A DNA stretch of 64,000 nt. Source: Enterococcus sp. DIV1094. GTDB lineage: Bacteria > Bacillota > Bacilli > Lactobacillales > Enterococcaceae. The position numbers and the translations under genes were made by a program. Shown in pieces: positions 54,872-64,000 of this stretch (position 1 is the first letter of the stretch; every line of letters starts with the position of its first letter). Below the pieces are notes generated by a model, which did not search any database, was not told where the DNA came from, and was given only the letters and a program-made list of their open reading frames with translations. The stretch spans positions 3,161,001 to 3,225,000 of the forward strand of contig NZ_CP147250.1 in the NCBI RefSeq assembly GCF_017316305.2. Reading direction: 5' to 3'.

Positions 54872-55163
54872 AAACTGTTATGTAGAAATAAAGGGGAGAC
54901 TATTTTTTTAGGTAAAAATATGTAAATAGAATACTTGATTTAAAAAACTTATGATTACAACAGAAGGATAACACACTTTATTTTTGAATTGTATTTTTAT
55001 GCTTATAACGTGATGTAATTCGATAATATTTGCATAATATACAAGGAAAAGCTCATTCTCAAAAAAATTTATTCAAGTATCCTCAAAAATAAATTGAATA
55101 AATGTTCTAGTTCCACATCATGCCGAGAACAAAAACATCGATCATCTATTATTTTGATCCATC

Positions 55164-55211
55164 AAAAAAAACCACTAGAAAGACTAAATGAATGAGTCAA
55201 TTCTAGTGGTT
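55164..55211 (-). terminator. Terminator of the araBDA operon
   Basis: AACCACTAGAA (55170-55180) and TTCTAGTGGTT (55201-55211) pair perfectly; eight T follow the stem on the minus strand. Confidence 0.9.
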
Positions 55212-55289
55212 CAATTATTTATTTCAATGTAAATGCCAGACACCTACGTTTTTTTCTAGTTCAACGGACTTTTTTCTTCAATCGTTAAA

Positions 55290-56714
55290 CTATTTGATTA
55301 CAATATCTTCTAGATCAACTAAGCGAGCCCATGTTTGGATTTGCTCCGTAGTGAGGTTCAATGACACGACCGTATGGTGGCCACCGCCTGTTCGGATCCA
55401 CGCACCGACACCCTCGTGGAAATTCGGTTTGACTTTCCATAGTACTCGTGCGACTGGCAGATGTGGCGCATCTTCCGTTGGTTCGAATGCTTCAACCTCG
55501 TTGATCAATAATTTGTAATGTGTGCCAAAATCCGCCATAGACACTACCACGCCATCGCCGGCTTTACCATCAAAGACAAGACGAGCCGGATCTTCTCGAT
55601 CACCCATTGATAATGGTGAAACAACGATTTTTGGTCGATTGACTGCCAACGTAGGATCAACTTCCATCATATGTGATTGTAGGATCGCTTCTTTTCCAGG
55701 CGTCAATTCATACGTATAGTCCTCCATGAACCCTGTATTTTCATTTTGAGCCATGATTTTTAGTAAACGATCTAAAGCGGCTGTTTTCCAATCGCCTTCT
55801 CCAGCAAATCCATACCCTTCTGCCATCAATCGTTGAACAGCTAAACCAGGCAATTGCTGCATACCGTAAAGGTCTTCAAAGTTGGTTGTAAAGGCATTGT
55901 AATTGCCCGCTTCCAAGAAACGTCTGATGCCGATTTCTTGTTTCGCTTGCACTTTGACATGCGCTTCCCATGTCTCATTGTCATAATCAGCATAATCAAA
56001 TTCATAAAGCTTTTTGTATTCTTCAAATAATGTCTCGACCTCTTCTTCAGTGACCGCATCAATCACTTGGACCAAGTCACCGATCCCATAATAATCGACT
56101 ACCCAGCCAAATTGGATCTGCGCTTCTACTTTGTCTCCTTCAGTCACAGCCACGTTACGCATATTGTCACCAAAACGAGCGACCTTGATCGAAAAGCTTT
56201 CATTATAAGCCACAGCCACATTCATCCAATCCGAGATTTTTCGTTGAACCTCTTCAGATTGCCAGTGACCTACTACGATCTCATTTTTCTTATTGAGGCG
56301 CGCATTGATAAATCCATATTCCCGATCCCCATGTGCCGCTTGATTCAAGTTCATAAAATCCATATCGATGGTTTCCCATGGAATACTTTCATTAAATTGA
56401 GTAGCTAAATGTAACAGTGGTTTTTGTAATAGTTGAGTACCACGAATCCACATTTTTGCTGGGGAGAACGTGTGCATCCAAGTGATCACACCCGCTACTT
56501 GCTCTTGGTAATTTGCTTCTTTCATGATCGAGGTGATCGTGTCCGCAGTCACTGCTAATTCTTTTAGTATGATCGGGTAAGGTAACGTTTGTTGATCATT
56601 CAGTGCAGTGACGATCGTCTCCGCATTCTTTTTGACCTGCGCTAACGCTTCTTCTCCGTAGAGATGTTGTGACCCTACGACAAACCAAAATTCTTTTTTA
56701 CTGATCGATAACAT
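55290..56714 (-). CDS. araA: L-arabinose isomerase
   Basis: The 474-residue enzyme converts L-arabinose to L-ribulose. Visible features are FWFVVGSQHLYGEEAL at the start, TWMHTFSPAKMWIRG (near residue 95), the catalytic Glu region YGFAGEGDWKTAALDRL (near residues 300-316) and the metal His region RTGGGHHTVVS near the C-terminus. Length is typical. It is last of araB-araD-araA. Confidence 0.97.
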   Translation of the reverse strand: MLSISKKEFWFVVGSQHLYGEEALAQVKKNAETIVTALNDQQTLPYPIILKELAVTADTITSIMKEANYQEQVAGVITWMHTFSPAKMWIRGTQLLQKPLLHLATQFNESIPWETIDMDFMNLNQAAHGDREYGFINARLNKKNEIVVGHWQSEEVQRKISDWMNVAVAYNESFSIKVARFGDNMRNVAVTEGDKVEAQIQFGWVVDYYGIGDLVQVIDAVTEEEVETLFEEYKKLYEFDYADYDNETWEAHVKVQAKQEIGIRRFLEAGNYNAFTTNFEDLYGMQQLPGLAVQRLMAEGYGFAGEGDWKTAALDRLLKIMAQNENTGFMEDYTYELTPGKEAILQSHMMEVDPTLAVNRPKIVVSPLSMGDREDPARLVFDGKAGDGVVVSMADFGTHYKLLINEVEAFEPTEDAPHLPVARVLWKVKPNFHEGVGAWIRTGGGHHTVVSLNLTTEQIQTWARLVDLEDIVIK

Positions 56715-56735
56715 ACTTTTTACTCCTCTGCTTTT

Positions 56736-57437
56736 TTATTTATTTTTTTGCCCATAATATGCATCTTTACCGTGTTTCCGTAAATAATGTTTATCCAATA
56801 TTCGTTGTGGCAAAGCTTCTGAAAAACTATTCAGCTGGCGAGTAAACAAGTTCATTTTTGCCACTTCATCTAAGACCACTGCATTCATCACTGCTTGAGA
56901 GGCATCTTTGCCCCAAGTAAACGGTCCATGACCATGTAATAAAACGCCTGGGATCGCCATGATGTCGATGTTTCGCTGTTCAAATGTTTCAATGATCACA
57001 TTACCGGTTTCGTGTTCATAGCCACTATCGATTTCGGCTTGCGTTAAAAATCTGGCACAAGGAACACTTCCATAAAAAGTATCCGCATGAGTCGTTCCCA
57101 TTGCCGGTAAATCAATACCTGCTTGCGCCCAAATCGTCGCCCATGTCGAATGAGTATGACAGATGCCACCGATTTCAGGAAATTGTTTGTAAAGAACTGC
57201 GTGGGTCGGTGTATCGGAGGAAGGATTCAATTCACCCTCAATGACTCGATTATCCAAATCGACCACGACCATATCTTCTGCTTTCATTTCTTCATAGCTC
57301 ACGCCACTAGGCTTGATGACGAAATACCCGGTTTCACGATCAAACGCACTGACATTTCCCCATGTATACTTGATCAATCCTTGTTTTGGTAGAGCCAAAT
57401 TAGCTTGGTAAACCGATTCTTTCAGACTTTCTAACAT
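56736..57437 (-). CDS. araD: L-ribulose-5-phosphate 4-epimerase
   Basis: The 233-residue class II aldolase-family enzyme makes D-xylulose 5-phosphate. It shows [20 protein letters not shown] (near 26-45), zinc-binding [15 protein letters not shown] (near 90-104) and [14 protein letters not shown] (near residue 170). Its start overlaps the araB stop by seven bases. Confidence 0.96.
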   Translation of the reverse strand: MLESLKESVYQANLALPKQGLIKYTWGNVSAFDRETGYFVIKPSGVSYEEMKAEDMVVVDLDNRVIEGELNPSSDTPTHAVLYKQFPEIGGICHTHSTWATIWAQAGIDLPAMGTTHADTFYGSVPCARFLTQAEIDSGYEHETGNVIIETFEQRNIDIMAIPGVLLHGHGPFTWGKDASQAVMNAVVLDEVAKMNLFTRQLNSFSEALPQRILDKHYLRKHGKDAYYGQKNK

Positions 57438-59035
57438 TTCTTCACTCCTTCTTCCATTGATACGATGGCAGAGGCTTCAATCGGCAATCCTTTTTCATAC
57501 AACGCAATAAATCGTTCATACCCCTTTAAATCTGCCTCTGTCGGTTTGATCGTTATGCCTTCACTATTTAAAAATACATGCTGTGCTAAAAATTCTTCCA
57601 ACGACATCGTTTCTGCTTTTTGCAGATATGCTGCTAATAGGGCGATTCCCCAAGCACCGCCTTCTCCAGCTGTTTCCATAACTGTGACAGGTGCTTCCAT
57701 CGCTGAAGCTAAAATTGTTTGAGCCGCTTTTGGCGTTTTAAAAATTCCTCCGTGGGCAACTAAACGATCGATCGTGATTTGTTCAGATTTAAGGATCTCC
57801 ATTCCTAGACGCATGGCGCCAAATGCACTAGAAAGATGCATCCGCATAAAATTCGCAAGATCAAACTTGCTATCGGGGCGTCTAACGAACAACGGTCTCC
57901 CTTGTTCCATTTTTGTGATATTTTCTCCTGAATGATAACCAAAGCTTAGTAGCCCTCCGCAGTCCGCATCCGCCTGTAGCGCTTTCAAAAATAGTGTCTC
58001 GTAAATTTGTTGGCTGTCGATCGTCACGCCAAGACTCTCACTGAATTCTTTGAAGATCTTGACCCATGCGTTGATTTCTGAAGAGCAATTATTTGTATGC
58101 ACCATCGCCACTGGACTTCCGTCAGGTGTCGTTACTTGATCGATCTCTGGATGGACATTGACTAGCTCTTTGTCTAATACGATCATCGCAAATGCCGAAG
58201 TTCCGGCTGACACGTTCCCTGTGCGTAGTCCAACACTATTCGTCGCCACCATACCAGTACCTGCATCTCCTTCAGGCGGACAAATAGGAATACCTGCTTC
58301 CAACTGACCAGATCGATCTAAAAGTCTTGCTCCCTTTTCGGTCAGCATTCCTGCAACTTCACCAGCCAAACGAATCTCGGGAAGAAGTGTTTCTACAGGT
58401 TGTAAGAATCCTTCTGTTTTTGCTAAGCGATCAAAAATCGCAAGCTTTTCTGCATCATACCTTTTCGTTTGAGGATCGATTGGAAACATCCCTGAGGCAT
58501 CTCCAACACCTAATACTTTTTGTCCGGTCAACTGCCAGTGGATATATCCCGCCAAAGTAGTAAAGTAACTAAGATCATTTACATGAGCTTCTTTATTTAA
58601 GATTGCTTGATATAAATGGGCAATGCTCCAACGTTGGGGAATCGTATACTGAAACGCTTGACTTAGTTTTTCTTCCGCCTCTGCGGTGATCGCATTGCGC
58701 CACGTACGAAACGGTACAAGTAATTCATCCTCTTGGTCGAATGCCAAGTAACCATGCATCATTGCACTAAAACCGATCGCACCGATCGTGGTCAAAGGTG
58801 TATCATACTCCTCGGATACAGCTGCGGCTAGTTTCTGATAGCTTGTTTGTAACCCCTTCCAAATCTCGTCAAGCGAATAGGTCCAAATCCCATTTTCCAA
58901 CTGATTCTCCCAGTCATAACTACCAGATGCGATTGGTTCATAGTTGTGATCGATCAGTACTGCTTTGATTCTGGTCGAACCTAACTCGATACCTAGTGCG
59001 GTTTGCCCAGTTTGAATCGCTTCTTTTCGTTTCAA
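57431..59035 (-). CDS. araB: L-ribulokinase (FGGY family); start uncertain
   Basis: The 534-residue kinase phosphorylates L-ribulose. [19 protein letters not shown] is the N-terminal phosphate-1 motif, and [15 protein letters not shown] and [14 protein letters not shown] are ATP-site motifs. The TTG at 59035 has no properly spaced ribosome-binding site. Seven codons upstream in frame, an ATC (59056) lies eight bases after AAGGGGG and would give [17 protein letters not shown] after the initiator, close to the ETKQAI start I recall for lactobacillar AraB. See the findings. Confidence 0.93.
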   Translation of the reverse strand: MKRKEAIQTGQTALGIELGSTRIKAVLIDHNYEPIASGSYDWENQLENGIWTYSLDEIWKGLQTSYQKLAAAVSEEYDTPLTTIGAIGFSAMMHGYLAFDQEDELLVPFRTWRNAITAEAEEKLSQAFQYTIPQRWSIAHLYQAILNKEAHVNDLSYFTTLAGYIHWQLTGQKVLGVGDASGMFPIDPQTKRYDAEKLAIFDRLAKTEGFLQPVETLLPEIRLAGEVAGMLTEKGARLLDRSGQLEAGIPICPPEGDAGTGMVATNSVGLRTGNVSAGTSAFAMIVLDKELVNVHPEIDQVTTPDGSPVAMVHTNNCSSEINAWVKIFKEFSESLGVTIDSQQIYETLFLKALQADADCGGLLSFGYHSGENITKMEQGRPLFVRRPDSKFDLANFMRMHLSSAFGAMRLGMEILKSEQITIDRLVAHGGIFKTPKAAQTILASAMEAPVTVMETAGEGGAWGIALLAAYLQKAETMSLEEFLAQHVFLNSEGITIKPTEADLKGYERFIALYEKGLPIEASAIVSMEEGVKKC

Positions 59036-59093
59036 CCTAGTTTCTTTTGTTTCGATTTCAAACGCCCCCTTGGACTCTCTATATGATACCCAC

Positions 59094-59123
59094 AGTATAA
59101 AACTTTATGTACGTACATGTCAA
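59094..59123 (-). promoter_or_regulatory. araB promoter with AraR box in the spacer
   Basis: On the minus strand TTGACA (59118-59123) and TATACT (59094-59099) are 18 bases apart. The palindrome ATGTACGTACAT (59107-59118) fills the spacer, so AraR bound there would exclude RNA polymerase. Confidence 0.8.
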
Positions 59124-59136
59124 TAGATTTAACATT

Positions 59137-59154
59137 ATTTGTTCGTACAAAAAT
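59137..59154. promoter_or_regulatory. Second AraR box upstream of araB
   Basis: TTGTTCGTACAA (59139-59150) in an A/T flank fits the pattern TTGTNCGNACAA. Its centre is 32 bases (three helical turns) from that of the promoter box, suitable for cooperative binding or a short loop. Confidence 0.7.
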
Positions 59155-59203
59155 ATGATTTTTTGTTTATTTATTATGCTTGTTTATTTCATTCATTGCA
59201 TAC

Positions 59204-59245
59204 AAAAAAGGCAAAGAGAGAAGATTTTTCCCTCTTTACCTTTTT
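59204..59245 (-). terminator. Terminator of araR
   Basis: AAAAAAGGCAAAGAG pairs with CTCTTTACCTTTTT with one mismatch; a T run lies on the minus-strand side. Confidence 0.8.
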
Positions 59246-59338
59246 GAAAGATCGAATCGTCCGTAGTCAAAACGTTACGATGTTCTAACTGAATATTTTC
59301 AGTCCATTCGGTCTGATCTCAGTTTACGTCAGTAACCT

Positions 59339-60421
59339 TCACTCATTTGTTGAAGCTACCGAATCTCTGATCACCAAGCGAGGTTCATAGATGATATCTT
59401 CTTCTGGATTGCCAGTTTGAATCGTGTGGATGATCCATTCCGCGGCTTCTTTCCCCATTTGTTCTTTAGGATGACTTAAAGTCGTCAGCTTCACTGGCCC
59501 TACCTGACTTAAAGAAGAATCATCATTACCGATGATCGACAGTTGTTGTGGCACTTGATAGCCGCTAGTGATCACTTCATCGAGCAATTGACTGGCAATT
59601 TGATCATTGTAACAGATGAGACCGGTACAAGCTGATTCTTTTAGCTGTTTAAGCACTTTTTCACCGATTTCCCCACGAGAATCTGTCATGTAGGTAATAA
59701 TATCTTCTGGCGAAAATTGGACACCATATGCTTCACACGCTCGAATAAATCCTTTCATTCGATACTTTCCTTGTAAATCATCGATTTTCGTCACGAATAG
59801 CAACCGTTGATGACCTTGTTGGATCAAATACTCTGTCGCTTTAAAGCCAACTTTTACATCGTCAACACAAATAGATGCCACCGCTAATTCCTCATACACT
59901 GCATTGATCATGACCATTGGAATGCCTTGCTCTCTCAAACGGACATATAAGGCTAAGTTGGGATTGTACTCATTACTTTTTGTTGGCTCTACGATCAAGC
60001 CATCCACACCAAACTGAAGCATTTTTTCCAAGCAGTTTTTTTCTTGCTGATGATCATTATTCGTACTTGCCAGCAAAAGTGAATATCCTTGCTCACTCAG
60101 CGTTTTTTCGATTCCTCGAATGATCGACGGGAAAATATAATCCGATAGATAAGTCGTGATCACACCAATCGTTTTTTGTTTTTTTCTACTTTCCGATACT
60201 TTTTTATACGCATCGTCAACGTAAGTACCTGAACCTTTCTCTTTACGCAGATACCCTTCATTGACTAGTATCGCAATGGCTTGTCTTACCGTGTGACGGC
60301 TTACTTGGTACTCTTTTTGTAGTTGGAGTTCAGGCGTTATCGGCTCATTTAGTTTAAAAATCTGTGCAATAATCTTCTCTTTTATTTCATCCGCGATCAT
60401 TTGATATTTTGTCTTTTCCAT
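59339..60421 (-). CDS. araR: Arabinose repressor, GntR-type DNA-binding with LacI-type sensor
   Basis: The 360-residue regulator has an N-terminal GntR winged helix (TPELQLQKEYQVSRHTVRQA, GYLRKEKGSGTYV) and a LacI/periplasmic-binding-like C-terminal domain (from about 85, TIGVITTYLSDYIFPSIIRG, then VDGLIVEPTKSN and GLICYNDQIASQLL). This mixed layout is that of Bacillus subtilis AraR, which releases DNA on binding L-arabinose. Boxes before araB and before araR support the assignment. Confidence 0.93.
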   Translation of the reverse strand: MEKTKYQMIADEIKEKIIAQIFKLNEPITPELQLQKEYQVSRHTVRQAIAILVNEGYLRKEKGSGTYVDDAYKKVSESRKKQKTIGVITTYLSDYIFPSIIRGIEKTLSEQGYSLLLASTNNDHQQEKNCLEKMLQFGVDGLIVEPTKSNEYNPNLALYVRLREQGIPMVMINAVYEELAVASICVDDVKVGFKATEYLIQQGHQRLLFVTKIDDLQGKYRMKGFIRACEAYGVQFSPEDIITYMTDSRGEIGEKVLKQLKESACTGLICYNDQIASQLLDEVITSGYQVPQQLSIIGNDDSSLSQVGPVKLTTLSHPKEQMGKEAAEWIIHTIQTGNPEEDIIYEPRLVIRDSVASTNE

Positions 60422-60455
60422 GGTTGCTTTGCCAATCCTTTCGACCCGACATAAG

Positions 60456-60467
60456 TTGTCCGAACAA
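60456..60467. promoter_or_regulatory. AraR-like box before araR
   Basis: TTGTCCGAACAA, 35 bases upstream of the araR start codon, fits TTGTNCGNACAA and suggests autoregulation. Confidence 0.6.
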
Positions 60468-60613
60468 TTATTTTATCCTATTGTAGCACAACTTGTTTGG
60501 GAAAGGATCATTGACACGGAAAAAACATCCATAGTTTGCTTTTACTGTTACTGAAATCACGCTTGAAAAAAATTTTCTGTCTTTCTTCACAACAGATTTT
60601 TCCAAACCTACTT

Positions 60614-60937
60614 TCAAAAAAATTTTAAGATATCTGCTAAAACTGCTTCGCCATCAAATGTTTCATAATCTTCTTTACGGATCAATTTGTACGGAACAGC
60701 TTTCACCGTTAGAAAGTCTTTTAATCGTGCCACTTCATATTCAGATTGTGGTCCGATCATCAAACCGTCAATGTGTTGATTTTGGATTGCTTGCTCTGCC
60801 ACGATTGCTGGAGCAGAATATACATGAAGAGGTATCCCTTCTTCATCTGCTGCCTTTTGGATATTTTTAACTAACAATCCTGAGGTGATCCCGGCAGTAC
60901 AAATCAATAATATTCGTTTTTCCTCTGTTGTTTTCAT
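60614..60937 (-). CDS. Orphan PTS IIB-like protein (lactose/cellobiose type) in a sugar ABC operon
   Basis: The 107-residue cytoplasmic protein starts RILLICTAGITSGLLVKNIQ after a short tail, with the phospho-Cys position of cellobiose IIB proteins near residue 13, then APAIVAEQAI, DGLMIGPQSEYEVARLKDF and VPYKLIRKEDYETFDGEAVL. No IIA or IIC gene is near. It follows the ABC permease gene by 12 bases as the last gene of the unit, next to araR. It may be a regulatory phosphate acceptor that links the importer or AraR to the PTS; this is inference. Confidence 0.8.
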   Translation of the reverse strand: MKTTEEKRILLICTAGITSGLLVKNIQKAADEEGIPLHVYSAPAIVAEQAIQNQHIDGLMIGPQSEYEVARLKDFLTVKAVPYKLIRKEDYETFDGEAVLADILKFF

Positions 60938-60949
60938 CTACTCGCCACC

Positions 60950-62152
60950 TTAAGAGATCTTGCGTTTTTTATTGTAAATATCCAATACGACTGCTAGCAA
61001 TAGAATCAATCCTTTGATTGCCTGTTGCCAGTCTACGCCGACACCCATGATCGACATCCCATTGTTCAATACACCCATGACTAAGCCACCGACGATCGCT
61101 CCAGTGATTGTTCCGATTCCTCCTGAAGTAGAAGCCCCGCCGAAGTAGACAGAAGCCATCGCATCTAATTCAAGTGAAGTTCCTGCCTGTGGCGTAGCAG
61201 CATTTAAGCGCGCCGCTAAAATCAATCCAGCCAAGGCAGCCATCACACCCATATTCACAAATACCCAAAAAGTGATTTTTTTTGTCTTTATTCCAGATAA
61301 TTGAGCAGCTTTCAAATTACCACCGGTTGCATAGATTTGTCGCCCAGCAACTGTTCGATTAGTCAAAAAGCCATATACACCAACGATCACTCCTAAAATG
61401 ATCAAGATCACTGGAAATCCTTGATAAGAGGCAAAAATATAACTAAGTCCTAAGACAAGAACGATCGTCAATGCCGCTTTGATCAAAAATGCGTTCATCG
61501 ATGGTACGTCAAATAGATTTTCTTTTCTTCTCGCTCTAGCACGCCACTGCGCAAAAACTAAGCTGACTGCCAACACGACACCTAAAATCAAAGTCAAAAG
61601 ATGCATCCCAGGAACACCAAACACATCTGGCAAGTAGCCTGTTGAGATTTTTTGGAATCCTCCAGGAAATGGCGCTAACGATTGTCCGCCTAACACAACT
61701 TGTGTCAGTCCACGAAACATCAATAACCCGGCAAGTGTAACAATAAAAGCTGGAATCCCTACATAAGCGACCCAAAATCCCTGCCATGCCCCAATCACCC
61801 CACCGACTAACAAGCATAAAGGAATAGCCAACCAAGGACTGATGTTGTTATTGACCATCAGCATACCAGCCATTGCCCCTACAAATGCCATGACTGAACC
61901 GACAGATAGATCGACATATCCTAAAAGAACGACCAGAAGCATTCCCGCAGCTAAAATCAAAATATGGCTGTTTTGTAACACGATGTTCGTTATATTCAGC
62001 GGTCTTAAAAAGATGCCGCCAGTCATCAATTGAAAAGCAATCAATAAAGCAACCAAGATAATGACCATACTATACTTACTAAAGATATCTAATATCTTTT
62101 CTTTTACATTCCAAGTACTTTTTTCCTTACTTTTTTTCGTGACATTCTCCAT
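60950..62152 (-). CDS. CUT2 sugar ABC permease
   Basis: The 400-residue membrane protein has about ten to fourteen helices and the BPD_transp_2 motifs of XylH/AraH/MmsB/GguB permeases: YVDLSVGSVMAFVGAMAGML (near 83-102), AYVGIPAFIVTLAGLLMFRG and a C-terminal MASVYFGGASTSGGIGTITG. The 400-residue length is closer to XylH/GguB than to AraH or RbsC. It overlaps the ATPase stop by one base. The arabinose context makes L-arabinose or a related pentose the likely substrate. Confidence 0.9.
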   Translation of the reverse strand: MENVTKKSKEKSTWNVKEKILDIFSKYSMVIILVALLIAFQLMTGGIFLRPLNITNIVLQNSHILILAAGMLLVVLLGYVDLSVGSVMAFVGAMAGMLMVNNNISPWLAIPLCLLVGGVIGAWQGFWVAYVGIPAFIVTLAGLLMFRGLTQVVLGGQSLAPFPGGFQKISTGYLPDVFGVPGMHLLTLILGVVLAVSLVFAQWRARARRKENLFDVPSMNAFLIKAALTIVLVLGLSYIFASYQGFPVILIILGVIVGVYGFLTNRTVAGRQIYATGGNLKAAQLSGIKTKKITFWVFVNMGVMAALAGLILAARLNAATPQAGTSLELDAMASVYFGGASTSGGIGTITGAIVGGLVMGVLNNGMSIMGVGVDWQQAIKGLILLLAVVLDIYNKKRKIS

Positions 62153-63684
62153 TACCCGACTGCCTCCTCTTCTTTTGTCATCAGGTTCATCAATAATTCC
62201 TGATTCGCCTCTTCTCGAAGCACTTCCCCTGTCATTTTCCCTTCATTCATCGTATAGATTCGATCACACATCCCGATGATCTCAGGCAACTCAGAAGAAA
62301 TGATGCAAACACACTTTCCTAAGGCGGCCATTTCTTCGATGATCGTGTAGATTTCATATTTTGCGCCAACATCGATCCCACGAGTCGGTTCATCCAGAAA
62401 TAAAATTTCCGGTTCGGTCATCAACCACTTGGCTAAAACGACTTTTTGTTGATTCCCACCGCTTAAACTACCGACGTTTTGGAACACATTCGTCGCTTTT
62501 GTCCGCATCTTTTTACGAAAGTTTTCTGCTTCGATGACTTCTTTTTCTTGATCCAAGATGCCACTTCGACTGATTTTTTTGAGGCTGGCAATCGTTGTAT
62601 TTTCTCTAATATCCATCAAAAGATTCAATCCTACAGACTTACGATCTTCAGATACATACGCAAGTCCATGCTCGATTGCTTGAGAGACATCTTTGATGAC
62701 CAGTTCTTTGCCATCTTTCAATATCTTGCCACTGATATTGCTCCCATATGATCGCCCAAAAATACTCATGGCAAATTCAGTTCGACCAGCGCCCATCAAT
62801 CCGGCAATACCTACGATCTCTCCTCTTCGGATCGAAAAATCGATGTGATCGTTGACGATTCGGTCAGTTGTCAACGGATGATGTACGGTCCAATCTTTTA
62901 CTTCAAAATAGACCTCTCCAATCTTGGGATGACGATCAGGATAGCGATTTGTTAAATCCCGACCAACCATGCCTTTTATGATCCGCTCTTCACTGATCGC
63001 ATCGTTTTCTAATGTTTCGATCGTTTGACCATCTCGCAAGATCGTGATTCGGTCAGCTACTGCTACGATCTCATTTAATTTGTGAGAAATAATGATCGAC
63101 GTGATCCCTTGATTACGAAACTCCTTGATCAATGCCAAAAGATTGGCACTTTCTTCTTCATTCAGTGCGGCTGTTGGTTCATCTAATATGAGCAAACGAA
63201 CATTTTTGGAAAAAGCTTTCGCAATCTCCACCAACTGTTGATGTCCCACACCGATTTGTGAGACCAATGTATTCGGATCGACTTTCAGTCCCACTGTTTT
63301 TAATAGATTTTCGGTTTTTCGTTCAGTCAGATTCCAATCGATGACACCATGCTTTGTTTGTTCATTTCCTAAAAAGATGTTTTCTTTGATCGACAAATAC
63401 GGACTCAAGGCTAATTCTTGATGAATGATCACGATCCCCTTTGATTCACTGTCTCTAAGATTTTTGAATTGGCATACCTCACCGTCATAGGTGATCTCTC
63501 CCGAATAACTGCCATAAGGATACAAACCACTCAACACATTCATCAGAGTTGATTTTCCTGCACCATTCTCACCACAAAGTGCATGGATCTCGCCTCGTTT
63601 GATTCGAAGATTCACATTGTTCAACGCACGAACACCAGAGAATTCTTTAATGATTTCTTTCATTTCTAAAATATAATCTGCCAT
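62152..63684 (-). CDS. CUT2 sugar ABC ATPase with two nucleotide-binding domains
   Basis: The 510-residue protein begins at ATG 63684 with AGGAAGTG six bases upstream. Domain 1 has Walker [25 protein letters not shown] and Walker [12 protein letters not shown]. Domain 2 (from about 255) has the degenerate [12 protein letters not shown], the signature [15 protein letters not shown] and [15 protein letters not shown]. This is the XylG/MmsA/GguA type. It lies between the binding-protein gene and the permease. Confidence 0.92.
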   Translation of the reverse strand: MADYILEMKEIIKEFSGVRALNNVNLRIKRGEIHALCGENGAGKSTLMNVLSGLYPYGSYSGEITYDGEVCQFKNLRDSESKGIVIIHQELALSPYLSIKENIFLGNEQTKHGVIDWNLTERKTENLLKTVGLKVDPNTLVSQIGVGHQQLVEIAKAFSKNVRLLILDEPTAALNEEESANLLALIKEFRNQGITSIIISHKLNEIVAVADRITILRDGQTIETLENDAISEERIIKGMVGRDLTNRYPDRHPKIGEVYFEVKDWTVHHPLTTDRIVNDHIDFSIRRGEIVGIAGLMGAGRTEFAMSIFGRSYGSNISGKILKDGKELVIKDVSQAIEHGLAYVSEDRKSVGLNLLMDIRENTTIASLKKISRSGILDQEKEVIEAENFRKKMRTKATNVFQNVGSLSGGNQQKVVLAKWLMTEPEILFLDEPTRGIDVGAKYEIYTIIEEMAALGKCVCIISSELPEIIGMCDRIYTMNEGKMTGEVLREEANQELLMNLMTKEEEAVG

Positions 63685-63732
63685 TTTTTCACTTCCTAAT
63701 CGAGGTTGTGACAGAAGTCTCGACTCCGAAAA

Positions 63733-63790
63733 ACAAGCGTGAAAATCCGTCAACTGTTCTGCCAATCTCTGGTCCTTCACGCTTTTTTTC
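63733..63790 (-). terminator. Intra-operon terminator between binding protein and ATPase genes
   Basis: On the minus strand AAGCGTGAA pairs with TTTCACGCTT, followed by GTTTTT. Partial termination here would leave the binding-protein message in excess, common in ABC importers. Confidence 0.65.
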
Positions 63791-63868
63791 TGAAAGAGCT
63801 ACTTCTAGAACACCGTGTATTCAGTTTCAGGGGTACAAGATGACGAATGCCCCAGAACCTATTTGCTG

Positions 63869-64000
63869 CTACTGACCTAAATCACTCTCACTGTAATACT
63901 CCGTATCGATCAACTCTTGTTTGTAGTTTTCTTTGTCAACAGAAACAGGATTTGCTAAATACGTTGGTACGACCTTCACACCATTATCGTAGGTCTCTTC
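63869..64000 (-). CDS. Sugar-binding protein of the CUT2 importer, C-terminal end (cut by window edge)
   Basis: The last 43 codons read [20 protein letters not shown] and then [20 protein letters not shown] before the stop. This matches the C-terminus of ChvE/XylF-type binding proteins (VPSYLL-P-V-V followed by NYK..LID). The rest lies beyond the right edge. Confidence 0.8.
   Translation of the reverse strand, partial: EETYDNGVKVVPTYLANPVSVDKENYKQELIDTEYYSESDLGQ

Larger units (their letters stand above)
54728..55289. other. Intergenic region with WxL promoter and ara terminator
   Basis: No gene is seen. It contains the promoter at 54843-54871 (leftward) and the araA terminator at 55164-55211; the rest is AT-rich. 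Confidence 0.6.

Overview
The window is a chromosomal stretch of a low-GC Gram-positive coccus, almost certainly an Enterococcus of the E. faecium/E. mundtii type. The evidence is a tmRNA whose tag reads AKNENNSYALAA, an oadHDB-citCDEFX-oadA citrate locus divergent from citH-citO as known in enterococci, WxL-type cell-wall gene clusters, an alsS-aldC pair and a Zur-type box next to a zinc-free L33 gene. Most genes lie on the minus strand. Species is not settled from sequence alone.

Region by region. 1-1870: start of a response regulator gene with an SdpI-like partner, a Cof-type HAD phosphatase, and a small holin-like (Hol_Tox) type I toxin locus. 2026-13306: citrate fermentation. A minus-strand operon runs oadH, oadD (biotin carrier), oadB, a 41-residue membrane peptide, citC, citD, citE, citF, citX, oadA. 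Divergent from it are a CitMHS citrate transporter, the GntR regulator citO and citG. citX and an OmpR-type response regulator at 13261-13990 are both broken in reading frame at A-runs that carry one extra A. 13991-15240: AT-rich, gene-poor DNA with a perfect 19-bp inverted repeat, then ssrA. 15444-21603: a MarR/nitroreductase/quinol-monooxygenase operon with a palindromic operator, a DUF2187-like protein, an fRMsr-type GAF protein, acetoin genes aldC and alsS, a GNAT protein, and a zinc-responsive pair (small metal-homeostasis peptide and L33) under a Zur-like box.

21870-29483: a 2-aminoethylphosphonate locus: ABC importer (ATPase, fused permease, binding lipoprotein), phnW and phnX, then a DeoR-family regulator and an M24-fold protein that has lost canonical metal ligands. 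29802-31562: a solitary DXS-like enzyme. 31745-41461: a four-gene surface module headed by a 2682-residue secreted protein built from three roughly 580-residue repeats. Its C-terminal domain is shared with a small secreted protein of the same operon. 42229-49166: an Mga-like regulator, an MDR oxidoreductase, a nine-repeat secreted protein, an alpha/alpha-toroid protein and a small membrane protein. 49236-54727: a classical WxL locus (lectin-like WxL protein, LPxTG peptide, two small WxL-like proteins, DUF916/DUF3324 protein).

55290-64000: L-arabinose utilisation: araB-araD-araA with AraR boxes in the promoter, araR, and a CUT2 ABC sugar importer whose operon ends in an orphan PTS IIB-like protein. 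The binding-protein gene runs off the right edge.

The most unusual points are the giant surface module, the metal-ligand-deficient M24 protein in the phosphonate operon, two genes (the GNAT gene and araB) in which an ATC codon sits at the correct distance from the same GGGGGCG ribosome-binding site, the orphan IIB protein in an ABC operon, and the type I toxin locus.
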